A stretch of 64,000 nucleotides of DNA from PALSA-505 sp963762615 (GTDB lineage Bacteria; Actinomycetota; Actinomycetes; Streptosporangiales; Streptosporangiaceae): positions 248,001 to 312,000 of the forward strand of contig CAVXLG010000003.1 of NCBI GenBank assembly GCA_963762615.1. The letters are read 5' to 3'. Within the stretch, counting starts at the first letter, position 1, and every line of letters begins with the position of its first letter. A program made the translations under genes and the position numbers. The notes under the pieces were generated by a model. That model worked only from the letters and a program-made list of their open reading frames with translations. It did not search any database and was not told the origin of the DNA. Shown one piece after another: positions 8,470 to 17,538 of the stretch.

Positions 8470-8494
8470 AGGCTAGCGGGCCCGCGGTTATCCT
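8470..8494. promoter_or_regulatory. Back-to-back leaderless promoters of metF and the polyprenyl synthetase
   Basis: The two divergent start codons are only 38 bases apart. On the minus strand TAGCCT (plus 8470-8475) lies 6 bases before the metF ATG. On the plus strand TATCCT (8489-8494) lies 7 bases before the ATG at 8502. Neither gene has a ribosome binding site. Confidence 0.6.
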
Positions 8495-8501
8495 CGCGGG
8501 C

Positions 8502-9578
8502 ATGGCGGAACCGGCGGCTGGGCTCGATCACGTTCGCGACCAGGTCGGCCGGGTACTCGGCGAGTTTCTCGGACGGCAGCGCGCGGTGGCGGCCGGGATC
8601 GCCGCCGAGATGCTGCCCGCCATCGACGCCACGGCGGACGTGCTGGCCGGCGGCAAGCGGCTGCGGCCGGCGTTCTGCTACTGGGGCTGGCGCGGGGCCG
8701 GCGGGGCCGACGGCCCGGAAATCCTGGCCGCGGCGGCCGCGCTCGAGCTGCTGCACGCCGGCGCGCTCGTGCACGATGACGTGCTCGACGACAGCGATAC
8801 CCGGCGCGGCAGGCCGACGATCCACCGGCGGTTCGCCGCGCGGCATGCCGCCGCGGGCTGGCGGGGTACTGCAGCGCCGTTCGGCCGGGGTGTGGCTATC
8901 CTGCTCGGCGACCTGCTGCTGGCCTGGACCGATGAGCTGTTCGGCGGCAGCGGACTGCCGGAGGCGGCGCTGAGCCGGGGCCGGGCCGTTCTCGACGCGA
9001 TGCGCACCGAGCTGATGGCCGGGCAGTACCTGGACCTGCTGGAGCAGGCCGCGGGGCCGGGCAGCGTGGCCGATGCGCTGCGCGTGGTGACCTACAAGAC
9101 CGCGAAGTACACGATCGAGCGGCCGCTGCATCTCGGGGCCGCGCTGGCCGGGCCGCAGGCCGCCCATCCCGGTCTGGCCGATGGCTACACCGGCTACGGG
9201 CTGCCGCTCGGCGTCGCCTTCCAGCTCCGCGACGACGTGCTCGGCGTCTTCGGCGACCCGTCGCAGACGGGCAAGCCGGCCGGAGACGACATTCGCGAGG
9301 GCAAGCGGACCGTGCTGGTCGCCATCGCCCGGGAGAAGGCCACCGCGGTCCAGGCGGCGGCCATCGGCCGGCTGCACGGCGACCCGGCGATCGACGCGGC
9401 CGGGATCGCCGAGTTCCGCGGCCTGCTCACCGAGACCGGCGCGCTGGCCGAATCCGAGCTGATGATCGACCGCTACGTGACGCAGGCACTCGCCGCGCTG
9501 GACGATGCCCCGGTGACCGCGGTGGCGAAGGCTGCCCTCGCCGGGCTCGCGGTCACCGCCACCGCCCGCACCCGCTAA
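8502..9578 (+). CDS. Polyprenyl (geranylgeranyl-type) diphosphate synthase
   Basis: Condenses isopentenyl diphosphate with allylic diphosphates. It has 358 residues with the first aspartate-rich motif in ALVHDDVLDDSDTRRG, the GGKRLRPAFCYWG segment upstream, and the second motif FQLRDDVLGVFGD followed by DDIREGKRTVLV. Product length cannot be read from the sequence. An idsA-type synthase near the pknL region is also seen in mycobacteria. The TAA stop overlaps the stop of the convergent ECF S-component gene. It is probably translated from a leaderless transcript. Confidence 0.93.
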   Translation: MAEPAAGLDHVRDQVGRVLGEFLGRQRAVAAGIAAEMLPAIDATADVLAGGKRLRPAFCYWGWRGAGGADGPEILAAAAALELLHAGALVHDDVLDDSDTRRGRPTIHRRFAARHAAAGWRGTAAPFGRGVAILLGDLLLAWTDELFGGSGLPEAALSRGRAVLDAMRTELMAGQYLDLLEQAAGPGSVADALRVVTYKTAKYTIERPLHLGAALAGPQAAHPGLADGYTGYGLPLGVAFQLRDDVLGVFGDPSQTGKPAGDDIREGKRTVLVAIAREKATAVQAAAIGRLHGDPAIDAAGIAEFRGLLTETGALAESELMIDRYVTQALAALDDAPVTAVAKAALAGLAVTATARTR

Positions 9579-10578
9579 CCGGGCCGCGCGATACTGCCGG
9601 GCCGGCCGGGCTCACCCGGCACCCCCGGAACGGGCCCACCCCGCACCCCCGGAACGGACTCAGCTTGCACCCCCGGAACGGACTCAGCTGGCACCCCTGG
9701 AACGGACTCAGCTGGCGCGGCCGGAACGGACTCGCCTGGCGTGGCCGGGGTGAAGGTAACCGGGGGGCGGAAGTTGGCCCGGCGGGCGGCGCGGCGGAAG
9801 GCGGCCAGGACGGCCGGGCCGACGATCGCGATGGCGAGGATGTCGGTGACGGCGCGGCCGGTGTCCCAGCCGAGCGAGGTGGTGGCGTCGAAGAGCAGGT
9901 AGCGGTGCCACTGGGCGGCGAACGACAGGCCGGGCTGGTAGGCGATGGAGCTCGACGGGTCGACCGAGAAGGGCCAGAACGACAGGTTGACCATGAACCC
10001 GAAGAAGTACCCGGCCAGCGCGCCGTACCCGGCCAGCATCGCGATCTCGGCCTTGCCGCGCAGCGGCGGGAGCAGCCCGGCGAACATGCCCGACCCAGGC
10101 GCAGCCGAACATCTGGTACGGCATCCACGGGCCGACGCCCCCGGTGAGCAAGGCGGAGGCGAACAGCGACGTGCAGCCGAGCGCGAAGCCGAAGCCCGCG
10201 CCGAACACCCGCCCGGCCAGGACCAGGATGAAGAACACGGTCTCGATCCCCGCCGTGCCCGCGCCCAGCGGGCGCAGCGCGGCGTCGATGGCGGACAGCA
10301 CGCCGAGCATGGCCAGGGCCTTGGCGTCGATGCCGCCGTCGGCGATCTCGGCGAACACCACCAGCAGGACCAGGGCGAGCAGCGCGCCGAACATCAGCGG
10401 CGGCGTCTCGGACGAGGAGAACGTGCCCGGCGCGACCGCGAACGGCCACACGAACGAGACCAGCCCGAGGAACGACGCCATCGCGATGGCCACGGTCGAC
10501 CGCGGCCGCACCTGGATCGCAGCCCGGATGGCCGCCCCCGGCGGAGCCGGCGCGGGCTGATCTCAGCCGGTATCTCAT
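9575..10578 (-). CDS. ECF transporter substrate-specificity (S) component, probably for cobalamin (two apparent frameshifts)
   Basis: Membrane protein expected to bind the vitamin for an energy-coupling-factor transporter. Hydrophobic helices follow in order from VAIAMASFLGLVSFVWPF through PLMFGALLALVLLVVFAE, VFFILVLAGRVFGAGFGFAL and PWMPYQMFGCAWVG, then resume in another frame at MFAGLLPP and GALAGYFFGFMVNLSFWPF. One extra base near 10091 and one near 10530 account for the breaks; repaired length is 333 residues. The ATG at 10578 overlaps the ATPase stop as ATGA. The last 60 residues are an 8-residue repeat (ESVPGVPA-like). Cobalamin specificity is inferred from the operon's riboswitch. Confidence 0.82.
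9611..9754. repeat. Six 24-bp tandem repeats encoding the S-component tail
   Basis: Six consecutive 24-base units with consensus near ctcagctggcacccctggaa, the central ones differing by one to three bases. They encode an in-frame octapeptide repeat at the C-terminus of the S component, at its junction with the convergent polyprenyl synthetase gene. Confidence 0.85.
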
Positions 10579-12234
10579 CGCGCGGCCACCTGGCCTGCGG
10601 CAGCGGCGATCTGCGGCACGGTGAGGTAGGGCAGCGGGGCGAGGATCTTGGCCACCTGCGGCGCGAACGTCGGCGAGGCGGTCAGCACGGCGGCAGCCGG
10701 ACCGTCGGTGACGATCTCGCCCTCGGCCATCACCACGACCCGGTCGCAGCTGCGCGCGGCGAACTCGACGTCGTGGGTGGCGACCACGATGGCGTGCCCG
10801 CGGCCGGCGAGCCGGTCCAGCGCGGCGGTCAGCCCCGCCTTGGCCTGGTAGTCCAGCCCCCGGGTCGGCTCGTCGAGCAGGATCGCCGCGGGCGCCGCGG
10901 TGAGCTGGATGGCGAGCACCAGGGCGAGCTGCTGGCCGGCCGACAGGTCCCGCGGGTGCGTGCCCGGCGCGATGCCCGGGGCGATCTCGTCCAGGATCTC
11001 GCGGGCCGGCCGCGGCGCACGACCGCCGCCCGGGCCGTGCTGGCGGGACGGGCATCCTGGTCGGCCTGGCTGAGCTCGGCGGCAACGGTGTCCAGGTAGA
11101 GCAAGTCGGCGGGCGTCTGCGGCACCAGGCCGACCAGGCGGCGGGCGGCAGCGGGCGCGAGCGCGGCCGGGTCGGCCTGCCCGTCCCCGGCCCGTACCGT
11201 GCCCGCGGCACGCCGGCCCGCGCCCTGCAGCGCCCACAGCAGCGAAGACTTACCCGAGCCGTTCCGGCCCATCAGGGCGGTGATCTCACCGGGCCGCAGG
11301 GTCAGGCCGGCCCCGCGCACCGCGACCAGCGAGCCGTACCGGACCACGATCCCGCGCGCCGCCAGGGCCGGCGGCCCGGCCGGGCGGGTGCGGGCCGCGC
11401 GGTGGGCGGCCGGCGGCGAGCCGGGCAGCCGGGCGCGCAGCGCGGCCGCCCGGCGGCGGGCGTCCCGCACCGACAGCGGGAGCGGTTCCCAGCCGGCCAG
11501 CCGGCCGAGCTCGGCCACGGGCGGCCCGGGCCGGACGCGGGCCAGCACGGCGGCAGGGTCGCCAGCCGGTGACCGTGCCGTCGCCGGGCAGGTAGATGGC
11601 CCGGTCGGCGTACGGCAGCACCCGCTCCAGCCGGTGCTCGGCCAGCACCACGGTCACGCCCAGGTCGTGCACCAGCCGGGTGATCGCGGCCAGCACGTCC
11701 TCGGCGCTGGCCGGGTCGAGGGCCGAGGTCGGCTCGTCGAGGACCAGGACGCGCGGGTGGGCGGTCAGCGCGGCGCCGATCGCGACCCGCTGCTGCTGCC
11801 CGCCGGACAGCGCGTGCAGCGCCCGGTGCCGCAGGTCGGCCAGGCCGAGCAGGTCGAGGGTCTCCTCCAGCCGGGTGCGCATCGCGGCCGGATCGACCGC
11901 GAGCTGCTCCATCGTGTAGGCGAGCTCCTCCTCGACCGTGTCGGTGACGAACCCGGCCTGCGGGTCCTGCCCGACCGACGCCGACCACGTCGGCGAGCTC
12001 GCGGGGCCGGAAGCGGGCGGTGTCCCGGCCGTCCACCGTCACCCGGCCGGACAGGGTGCCGCCGGTGAAGTGCGGCACCAGGCCGTTGACGGCGCCGAGC
12101 AGCGTGGACTTCCCGCTGCCGGTGTGCCCGATGACCAGGCACAGCTCGCCCTCGTCGATATCCAGGCGCACGTCCCGCAGTACCGGGGCGGCCGCGCCGT
12201 CGTAGGTCACGCTGACCCGGTCGAAGCAGATCAC
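10575..12234 (-). CDS. ECF transporter ATPase with two fused ABC domains (three apparent frameshifts)
   Basis: Energises the transporter in the cytoplasm. Domain 1 has Walker A GHTGSGKST, signature LSGGQQQRV and Walker B VLVLDEPTSALD. Domain 2 has Walker A GRNGSGKSS, a degenerate signature LSAGQQLAL, and ILLDEPTRGLD. Conserved sequence changes frame near 11987 and 11562 (one extra base each) and near 11020 (one base short). With these repaired the span is exactly 553 codons. The GTG start at 12234 overlaps the T-component stop (GTGA). The unequal signatures suggest one strong and one weak ATP site. Three breaks in one gene are unusual even here, so real decay cannot be excluded. Confidence 0.83.
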
Positions 12235-13451
12235 CGGCTCGCTCCGCGCAGGGCCGCCGCGGCGGGCCGTGAGACGGGCCCGGCCGCCCGCTGCTGCTCC
12301 TGCTCCGGGCCCGGGCTGACAGGCCCGGCGGGCGGGGGCGGCGCTGCGATCGCGGCCAGCGCCGCGACCAGGATCGCCACCGCGGGCAGCGCCGGCAGGG
12401 CGGGCCAGCTCAGCGGGTACAGGCTCGGGTTCAGCGCGGCGGGGTCGTAGCCGACGCCCAGGGACAGCACGATCGCGCTGGCCGCGCCGCAGCCGACCAC
12501 CGCCCACTCCGGCCACCGCCACGGGTCGGGCCGGTAGCGGCTGCGCGACACCCGCCGGCCGCCCAGGGCCAGGCCGCCCGCGCACAGCGCCGCCCCGGCG
12601 GCGAACCCGCCGAGGCCCAGCCCGGCCGGCACGCTGGCGCCGAGCAGCCCGTACGCGCCCAGGCACAGCCCGGCCAGGCCGCCCAGCAGGAGCGCCGCGG
12701 TCAGCCGCCGGCTCGCCCGGGTGGCCGAACCGGTGCGCCCGTAACCGCGCGCGTCCATCGCGGCGGCCAGCCGCAGCGACCGCTCCAGCGCGTCGTGCAG
12801 CACCGGGACCGCGATGGCCCGCAGTGCCCGCCGGCCGCGCCGCCCGCCGCCGCGCAGCCGCCGGGCCCGGCGCACCCGCTGCACGCTCTCCACCAGCTGC
12901 GGGGCCACCGACAGCGCGACCGTGACCGCGGTTCCCAGCTCGTAGAGCGCGCCGGGCAGCACCCGCAGCGCGCGCTTGGGGTTGGCCAGCGTGTTGGCGG
13001 CGCCGATGCAGCACAGCAGGCAGGCCAGCCGCGCTCCGTCCAGCACGGCCGACAGCACCCCCTCCAGCGACACCGGCCCGCCGATCTGCACGCCGGAGTA
13101 CCAGCCGGGGGTGGGCAGCCGCGGCAGCCGGAACAGGATGTGGTCGCCCGGGGCCGCCCCGGTCTCGAACACGACCCGGAACACGATCCGGATGACGATG
13201 ACGGTGAGCGCCATGAGCAGGTAGTACCGGTAGCCGCGCGCCCACGGCGCCTCGGTCCGGCGCATGGCCACGACGAAGCCGAGCACGGCGAAGATCAGCA
13301 GGAGCAGCAGCGGGTTGCTGGTCCGGCTGGCCGCGGTGGCCAGCGCGATGGCCCACAGCCACCACGCGACCGGGTGCAGCGCGCGCGGCAGCCGGCGGCC
13401 GCCGCGCGCGCGGGGCGGACCGGGCCGCCCGGCCGGCCCGGCCGGGCTCAT
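12231..13451 (-). CDS. ECF transporter transmembrane (T) component, CbiQ-like
   Basis: Couples ATP hydrolysis to rotation of the S component. It has 406 residues with several hydrophobic segments (WLWAIALATAAS, NPLLLLLIFAVLGFVVA, YLLMALTVIVIRIVF) and the coupling-helix signature AMDARGYG, typical of ECF T subunits, near residue 240. Extra hydrophobic segments extend the C-terminus beyond the usual CbiQ core. The ATG at 13451 overlaps the previous stop as ATGA. This gene is intact, unlike the ATPase and S genes that follow it. Confidence 0.88.
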   Translation of the reverse strand: MSPAGPAGRPGPPRARGGRRLPRALHPVAWWLWAIALATAASRTSNPLLLLLIFAVLGFVVAMRRTEAPWARGYRYYLLMALTVIVIRIVFRVVFETGAAPGDHILFRLPRLPTPGWYSGVQIGGPVSLEGVLSAVLDGARLACLLCCIGAANTLANPKRALRVLPGALYELGTAVTVALSVAPQLVESVQRVRRARRLRGGGRRGRRALRAIAVPVLHDALERSLRLAAAMDARGYGRTGSATRASRRLTAALLLGGLAGLCLGAYGLLGASVPAGLGLGGFAAGAALCAGGLALGGRRVSRSRYRPDPWRWPEWAVVGCGAASAIVLSLGVGYDPAALNPSLYPLSWPALPALPAVAILVAALAAIAAPPPPAGPVSPGPEQEQQRAAGPVSRPAAAALRGASR

Positions 13452-14352
13452 CGCGCCCGCCGGGGCCGCCGCAGCGCCGCGATGATCCCGGCGGCGGCCA
13501 GCAGTACCACGATGACCAGGGCGATGATCGCCGGCGCGGCGGAGCCGTGGCTGGCGGGCTGGCTGTCGCTGGCAGCGACGGGCGGGGCGTTGCTGATCGC
13601 GGGCGACGGCGAGGACGAGATGCTGGCCCGCGCTGACCGGCCCGCCGGTGCGGTCGTCGTAGCGGTGCCGGCCGGGCCGCCGCTGCGCGCCGGATGCGCG
13701 GCCTGGCGGGCCTGATGCGCGGCCTGGTGAGCCGGGTGCGTCGTCCCCCCGGTGCTGCCGTCCGGGGCCTTGTTGTTCGCCCGCAGGCTCGCGGGGCTGA
13801 CCGTGGGCACCGCGGATCCGCTGGTACCGCCGAGGTTGGTGCCGCCGAACACCCACAGCTCCACGCTGCCCGGCGGCGGCGAGTAGCTCGTGGCCCCGGC
13901 CTGGCTGTAGGTCCAGGCGTCCTGGCCGGGCGCCGCGTGCCAGAACGTCCAGTACGCACTGGACGGCGGGGTGAGCACGCAGGACTCCTGGGCGGGGGCC
14001 GGGTACTGGGCACCGCCCTGGTAGCCGCGGTAGCCGATCCGGCAGATGAACCCCGGGCCGTCGTGCTCGGTGCCGGTGCTGTGCCAGCCGCCCTGGTTGA
14101 GCATGTCGTACGCGGTCGTGGGGGTGCTGGCGCACGAGCGCAGCAGCGGGCCGCCCCAGTGCGCGAAGCTCACCGCCATGACCACTCCGGTGGTGGTGCT
14201 GCAGTCGCTCATCGGCTCCGGCGCGGCCCAGGCGGGCGGTGCCGCCACGGCGCCGCCCACGGTGGCCAGCACGGTTGCGGCCAGCACGGTTGTGGCCAGC
14301 ACGGCGGCCGGCCCAGCGCGGCGGCCCGGCCCAGCGCGGGCAGGCGGATCAC
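13448..14352 (-). CDS. Secreted, C-terminally anchored SCO2322-like protein (candidate B12-binding beta partner)
   Basis: A secretion signal (ATTVLAATVLATVGGAVAA, cleavage near APPAWA) precedes a domain of about 130 residues with four cysteines and a tryptophan-rich end: YWTFWHAAPGQDAWTYSQAG, then TSYSPPPGSVELWVFGG. A Thr/Pro-rich linker and one C-terminal helix followed by RRPRRAR anchor it. The fold theme (W-x-Y, G-x-W-x-Y, SY-x-P, GSVELW) recalls the transcobalamin-like C-terminal domain; this is inference. A GTG at 14352 overlaps the previous stop but needs one added base near 14320; otherwise the start is the GTG at 14302. Confidence 0.75.
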
Positions 14353-15902
14353 CGGCTGCCGCCGGAGGAGGGATAGAGCCGCCGGCGGCGGACCAGCAGC
14401 AGGGCGATGACCACCACCGCGGCGGCCGCTACGACGGCCACGGCGCGCCACAGGTCGGCGGGGACGCTGCTGTCGTGGCTGACATCGGCGAACGCGCCGT
14501 GCGCGGGGCCGGCCGGGGCCGCGCTGCGCGGCAGGCCGGATGTGACCGGTGCGGCCGGCGCGTGGCCCCGGGCGGGAACACCCGGGCCGGGCGGGCCGGA
14601 CGGGCCGGACGGGGCGGGCGGGGCCGGGCCGGTGCCCGCCGGGGGGACCGGAGCCGGCCGCGGTCCCGATCGCCTCGGATCGGGGCGCGGGGATCTGGTC
14701 CGGGGCGGCGGAGGCGGCAGCGGTGCGCCGCTCAGGTTGCGGTGCAGCGCGGCGAAGGAGATGCCGACGGCGCCGCTGACCGCCTGGGCCGAGGCCCGGA
14801 CGTCAGAGTCCGGCTGCCCGCCCGCGTCATTGTTGAACCCGCCGTCGGCGTTCTGCTCGCGGGCCAGGAAAGCCTGCGCCGTTCTGATCGGGCCCCGGTA
14901 GCGCGCGGCCTGCAGGGACAGGGCCTGGATAGCCAGCCCGGCCGAGTTGATCGAGTCACCGCCCGCCCCGGGGAACCCGCCGGCCTTCTCCTGGCGGCCG
15001 GCGATCCAGGACAGCGCGGAGCTGACGTCCGCCGCGGCCGCCTCGCCCGGCGCCAGCGCGAGCGCCATGGCGGCCATCGCGGTGCTGTCCACGTCCTGGT
15101 CGCCGGTGCTCGGGATGAGGCTGGGGAAGGATCCGCCGGCGTTCTGCAGGCTCTCCAGGTAGGCGATCGGCGCGGCCGCCTCGCCCGCCTGCCCCGCGCG
15201 CATCTGGGCCATGATGCCGAGCGCCTGATCGAAGACCGAGCTGGCGTAGGCGTAGTTGCCCGCCGCGACGCAGCGGGGATCGCTTCCGCCCGAGCGCGCG
15301 GCGCACACCGAGGCATTCAGCGCGGTGATCAGGTTGTGGCCGCTGAAGTCCCGGGGGTTGCCGCCGACGATCTCCGCCAGCAGGGCCTCCTTGCCGATGG
15401 AGCCGCCGCTGGCGTACTTGGTGCCGACGCCGGTCCAGTCGCTGACCGTGCTGCCGGAGGGGTCCTTGCCGTTGCCGTCGAGGAACGTCACGATGCCCTT
15501 GAGCGCGGAGTCCTGGTCTCCGGTGGCGGCCAGCGCGAACGCGGTGTCGAGGGTCAGCCCGTAGTCGGCGTAGCCGGGGAACGACTCGTCGAAGTGCCCG
15601 TCGACCAGGTTGGCCGGCCGGACCAGGTAAGCGCTGCCGCGGGCCAGATCCGGGCCGGCCGCCGCCGCGGGGCCGGCGGACGCCGCGGGGCCGGCGGACG
15701 CCGCGGGGCCGGGGGCTGCCGCGGGGCCGGCGGACGCCGCGGGGCTGGGGGCTGCCATGGGACCAGCAGACACCGCGGGGCCGGCGGACGCCGCGGCGGG
15801 CGGCGCGGCCAGCAGGCCGGCGGGCCCGGACACGGCGGTCAGCGCTGCCGCGGCCATGGCGGTCCGGAGGCGGGCCCGCGCGCGGCGGGCAGCGGGCGGC
15901 AT
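14349..15902 (-). CDS. Secreted, C-terminally anchored terpenoid-cyclase-fold (alpha/alpha barrel) protein
   Basis: The protein has 517 residues: signal peptide (1-38), an AASAGP low-complexity spacer (about 40-85), then a barrel of paired helices with repeats such as LTLDTAFALAATGDQ, AYLESLQNAGGSFPSL, DSTAMAAMALALA and FLAREQNADGGFNND. A proline-rich linker and a C-terminal membrane helix ending RRRRLYPSSGGSR follow. This resembles prenyltransferase/squalene-oxidase repeat proteins and the alpha-barrel of intrinsic factor and transcobalamin. It has no enzyme motif I recognise. First gene of the riboswitch-controlled operon; GGGAG precedes the ATG. I infer a cobalamin-capture role at the cell surface. 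Confidence 0.82.
   Translation of the reverse strand: MPPAARRARARLRTAMAAAALTAVSGPAGLLAAPPAAASAGPAVSAGPMAAPSPAASAGPAAAPGPAASAGPAASAGPAAAAGPDLARGSAYLVRPANLVDGHFDESFPGYADYGLTLDTAFALAATGDQDSALKGIVTFLDGNGKDPSGSTVSDWTGVGTKYASGGSIGKEALLAEIVGGNPRDFSGHNLITALNASVCAARSGGSDPRCVAAGNYAYASSVFDQALGIMAQMRAGQAGEAAAPIAYLESLQNAGGSFPSLIPSTGDQDVDSTAMAAMALALAPGEAAAADVSSALSWIAGRQEKAGGFPGAGGDSINSAGLAIQALSLQAARYRGPIRTAQAFLAREQNADGGFNNDAGGQPDSDVRASAQAVSGAVGISFAALHRNLSGAPLPPPPPRTRSPRPDPRRSGPRPAPVPPAGTGPAPPAPSGPSGPPGPGVPARGHAPAAPVTSGLPRSAAPAGPAHGAFADVSHDSSVPADLWRAVAVVAAAAVVVIALLLVRRRRLYPSSGGSR
15655..15795. repeat. Low-complexity repeats encoding (AASAGPA)n
   Basis: Repeated cggacgccgcggggccgg-like units encode the Ala-Ser-Gly-Pro spacer just after the signal peptide of the anchored barrel protein. 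It probably acts as a flexible wall-spanning or spacer segment; it is the only array here that is N-terminal in its gene. Confidence 0.75.
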
Positions 15903-16004
15903 GCGGTCTCCCGGGAGTCACGGCGCAAGGCGCGAAACCCAGAGCCACCGGACGCTCCGGAGAGCCCGTTGTTCCACGCCGTAGACCTCGACGACGCTCG
16001 GACG

Positions 16005-16130
16005 GTGGTGCGATCCAGTCAGGTGTTCCGACTCGCCCGCACGGGATGCGGGCCCACGGTTGCGGGTCAGTGCCGGATTCGGACCGGCTTCCCCTGGTGC
16101 GCTGAATCGCGCCTCATCTGATCACACACG
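16005..16130 (-). promoter_or_regulatory. Cobalamin riboswitch of the ECF/anchored-protein operon
   Basis: Reading the minus strand, CACCAGGGGAAGCCGGTC, CGAATCCGGCACTGACC and CGCAACCGTGG are followed by GCGAGTCGGAACACC. This gives the adenosylcobalamin riboswitch core in the right order: GGGAA, the hairpin loop, the B12 box variant CTGACCCGCAAC (plus 16059-16070), then GAGTCGGAA-x-ACC. It lies about 100 bases upstream of the anchored barrel gene. A minus-strand TTGACG about 60 bases further upstream may be the promoter. Boundaries are approximate. Confidence 0.88.
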
Positions 16131-16195
16131 ATCTATTTCCGTCAATATCACGCACTGTCGCCGTCACCCTACTCTTTCCCGCCCGGCCGGGCGTA

Positions 16196-16224
16196 TTGAC
16201 ATGTCCCGGCCCGGGCAGCAGAGT
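16196..16224 (+). promoter_or_regulatory. Candidate promoter of the soluble-pair operon
   Basis: TTGACA at 16196-16201 is a consensus -35 with a weak -10 (CAGAGT-like) about 17 bases on, just upstream of the plus-strand riboswitch. Confidence 0.4.
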
Positions 16225-16350
16225 GTGCGGAGAACTTGTGCTGGCCAACTGAATAGGCGAGACGGCGGGGGAAGTCCGGTGTGATCCCGGCGCTGACCCG
16301 CAACGGTATTCCGGTGGCCACGGCCCCGGTGAGCCCGAGTGCCCGCGTCC
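16225..16350 (+). promoter_or_regulatory. Cobalamin riboswitch of the soluble-pair operon
   Basis: GGGGGAAGTCCGGTGTGATC, then CCGGCGCTGACCCGCAACGG (B12 box at 16293-16304), then GAGCCCGAGTGCCCGC at 16331-16346, match the conserved cobalamin riboswitch core. It lies about 100 bases before the ATG at 16448. It is a diverged sister of the minus-strand riboswitch, so both operons should be shut off by high B12. Confidence 0.86.
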
Positions 16351-16447
16351 TCGCGTCACTGCTCCCCTACTCGTCGTGGTCGCGGGCCGGAGTCGGCCCG
16401 CGCGTTCCGGTCCGGCGTCAGCCCCGGACCGGAAAGGCACTACCTCG

Positions 16448-17500
16448 ATGACTGTCCTGCGGGCCCGCGTCACGGCGTTCGTCTCCGTCTTCGCCCTGTC
16501 GGTCACGGCTGTCCTTTATGCCAGCGCCGCGCCCGCGCTGGCCTCCTCCCGGCCCACCCGCGATCCCGGTCAGGCCGCCGCCGGATGGCTGGCCCGCCAG
16601 ATGACCCGCGGCAATCACTTCGTGGACGTCTTCAACGGCACCACCTTCCCCGACCAGGGGCTGACGATCGACGCGATCTTCGCGTTCGCGGCGGCCAGGA
16701 CGGCCGACGACTACGCGGCGCGCGCGGCCGCCTGGCTGGCCAGGCGGTCCATCCTGACGGGCTACATCGGCAACGGCACCACCTCATCGTTCGCTGGGGC
16801 CACGGCCAATCTGCTGCTGGCCACCGAGGTCCGCGGCCTGGACCCGGCGACGTTCGGCGGCGTGAACCTGCCCGCCCGGCTGGCCGCCCTGCTGACCGCC
16901 TCGGGCCGGTACTCCGACCACTCCAAGTTCGGCGACTTCAGCAACGCGTTCAGCCAGTCGCTGGCGGTGATCGCGACCAGCCGGCTGGGCGGTGCGGCGC
17001 CGTCGGCGGTGAGCTTCCTGGCGGGCAGCGAATGCTCCGACGGCGGCTTCCCGCTGGACTTCGGCCAGAAGACGTGCGCTCCTGACCCGGACGCCACCGC
17101 CCTCGACGTGCAGGCGCTGCTGGCCGCCGGCCGTCCCGGGCCGGCCAGGCGCGGGCTGAACTGGCTGGCCAGCGTGCAGCGCAGCGACGGCGGCTTCGCC
17201 AGCCCGCCGAGCACGCTGTCCAACACCAACAGCACCGGCCTGGCGGGCGAGGCCTTCGCCGTCGGCGGGCGGTTCAAGAACGCGGCCCGGGCCCGCGCGT
17301 TCCTGCTCAGCGTCCAGGTCGGCTGCGCCGCGAAGCCGGCCCGCCGGGGCGCGCTGGCTTTCACCGACCAGGGCTTCCGGGCCGCCACCGCGGCCCGGGC
17401 CACCGCCCAGGGCATCCTGGGCCTGGCCGACGCCGGCCTGGCCCGGCTGAGCGCCCGCGGCTCGCGCCCGGGCGATCCGCACCTGGCCTGCCCGTGCTGA
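16448..17500 (+). CDS. Secreted terpenoid-cyclase-fold (alpha/alpha barrel) protein without anchor
   Basis: The protein has 350 residues: signal peptide ending near YASAAPALASS, then helical repeats with LTIDAIFAFAAARTADDY, FLAGSECSDGGFPLDFGQ, TALDVQALLAAGR, WLASVQRSDGGFASPP and STGLAGEAFAVGG. It is the counterpart of the anchored barrel protein but lacks the proline-rich linker and C-terminal helix, so it should be released. Cysteines near residues 200, 213 and at the end may form disulfides. It directly follows a cobalamin riboswitch. The repeat-barrel family plus the riboswitch suggest a B12-binding role; no catalytic motif is visible. Confidence 0.82.
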   Translation: MTVLRARVTAFVSVFALSVTAVLYASAAPALASSRPTRDPGQAAAGWLARQMTRGNHFVDVFNGTTFPDQGLTIDAIFAFAAARTADDYAARAAAWLARRSILTGYIGNGTTSSFAGATANLLLATEVRGLDPATFGGVNLPARLAALLTASGRYSDHSKFGDFSNAFSQSLAVIATSRLGGAAPSAVSFLAGSECSDGGFPLDFGQKTCAPDPDATALDVQALLAAGRPGPARRGLNWLASVQRSDGGFASPPSTLSNTNSTGLAGEAFAVGGRFKNAARARAFLLSVQVGCAAKPARRGALAFTDQGFRAATAARATAQGILGLADAGLARLSARGSRPGDPHLACPC

Positions 17501-17538
17501 CCGCAGCCGGATCCCGTGCAGATCGTGGAAGGAGACCG

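Noticed and set aside
8502..9578. Terpene biosynthetic gene cluster around the polyprenyl synthetase
   Set aside because: The nearby squalene-cyclase-like proteins are secreted, lack the DXDD or QW-type catalytic motifs, and belong to the B12 module; no P450 or tailoring gene adjoins.
14349..17500. Barrel proteins as squalene-hopene cyclases or prenyltransferases
   Set aside because: They have signal peptides and no catalytic acid motif; the repeat fold alone does not give that activity, and the riboswitches point to B12.
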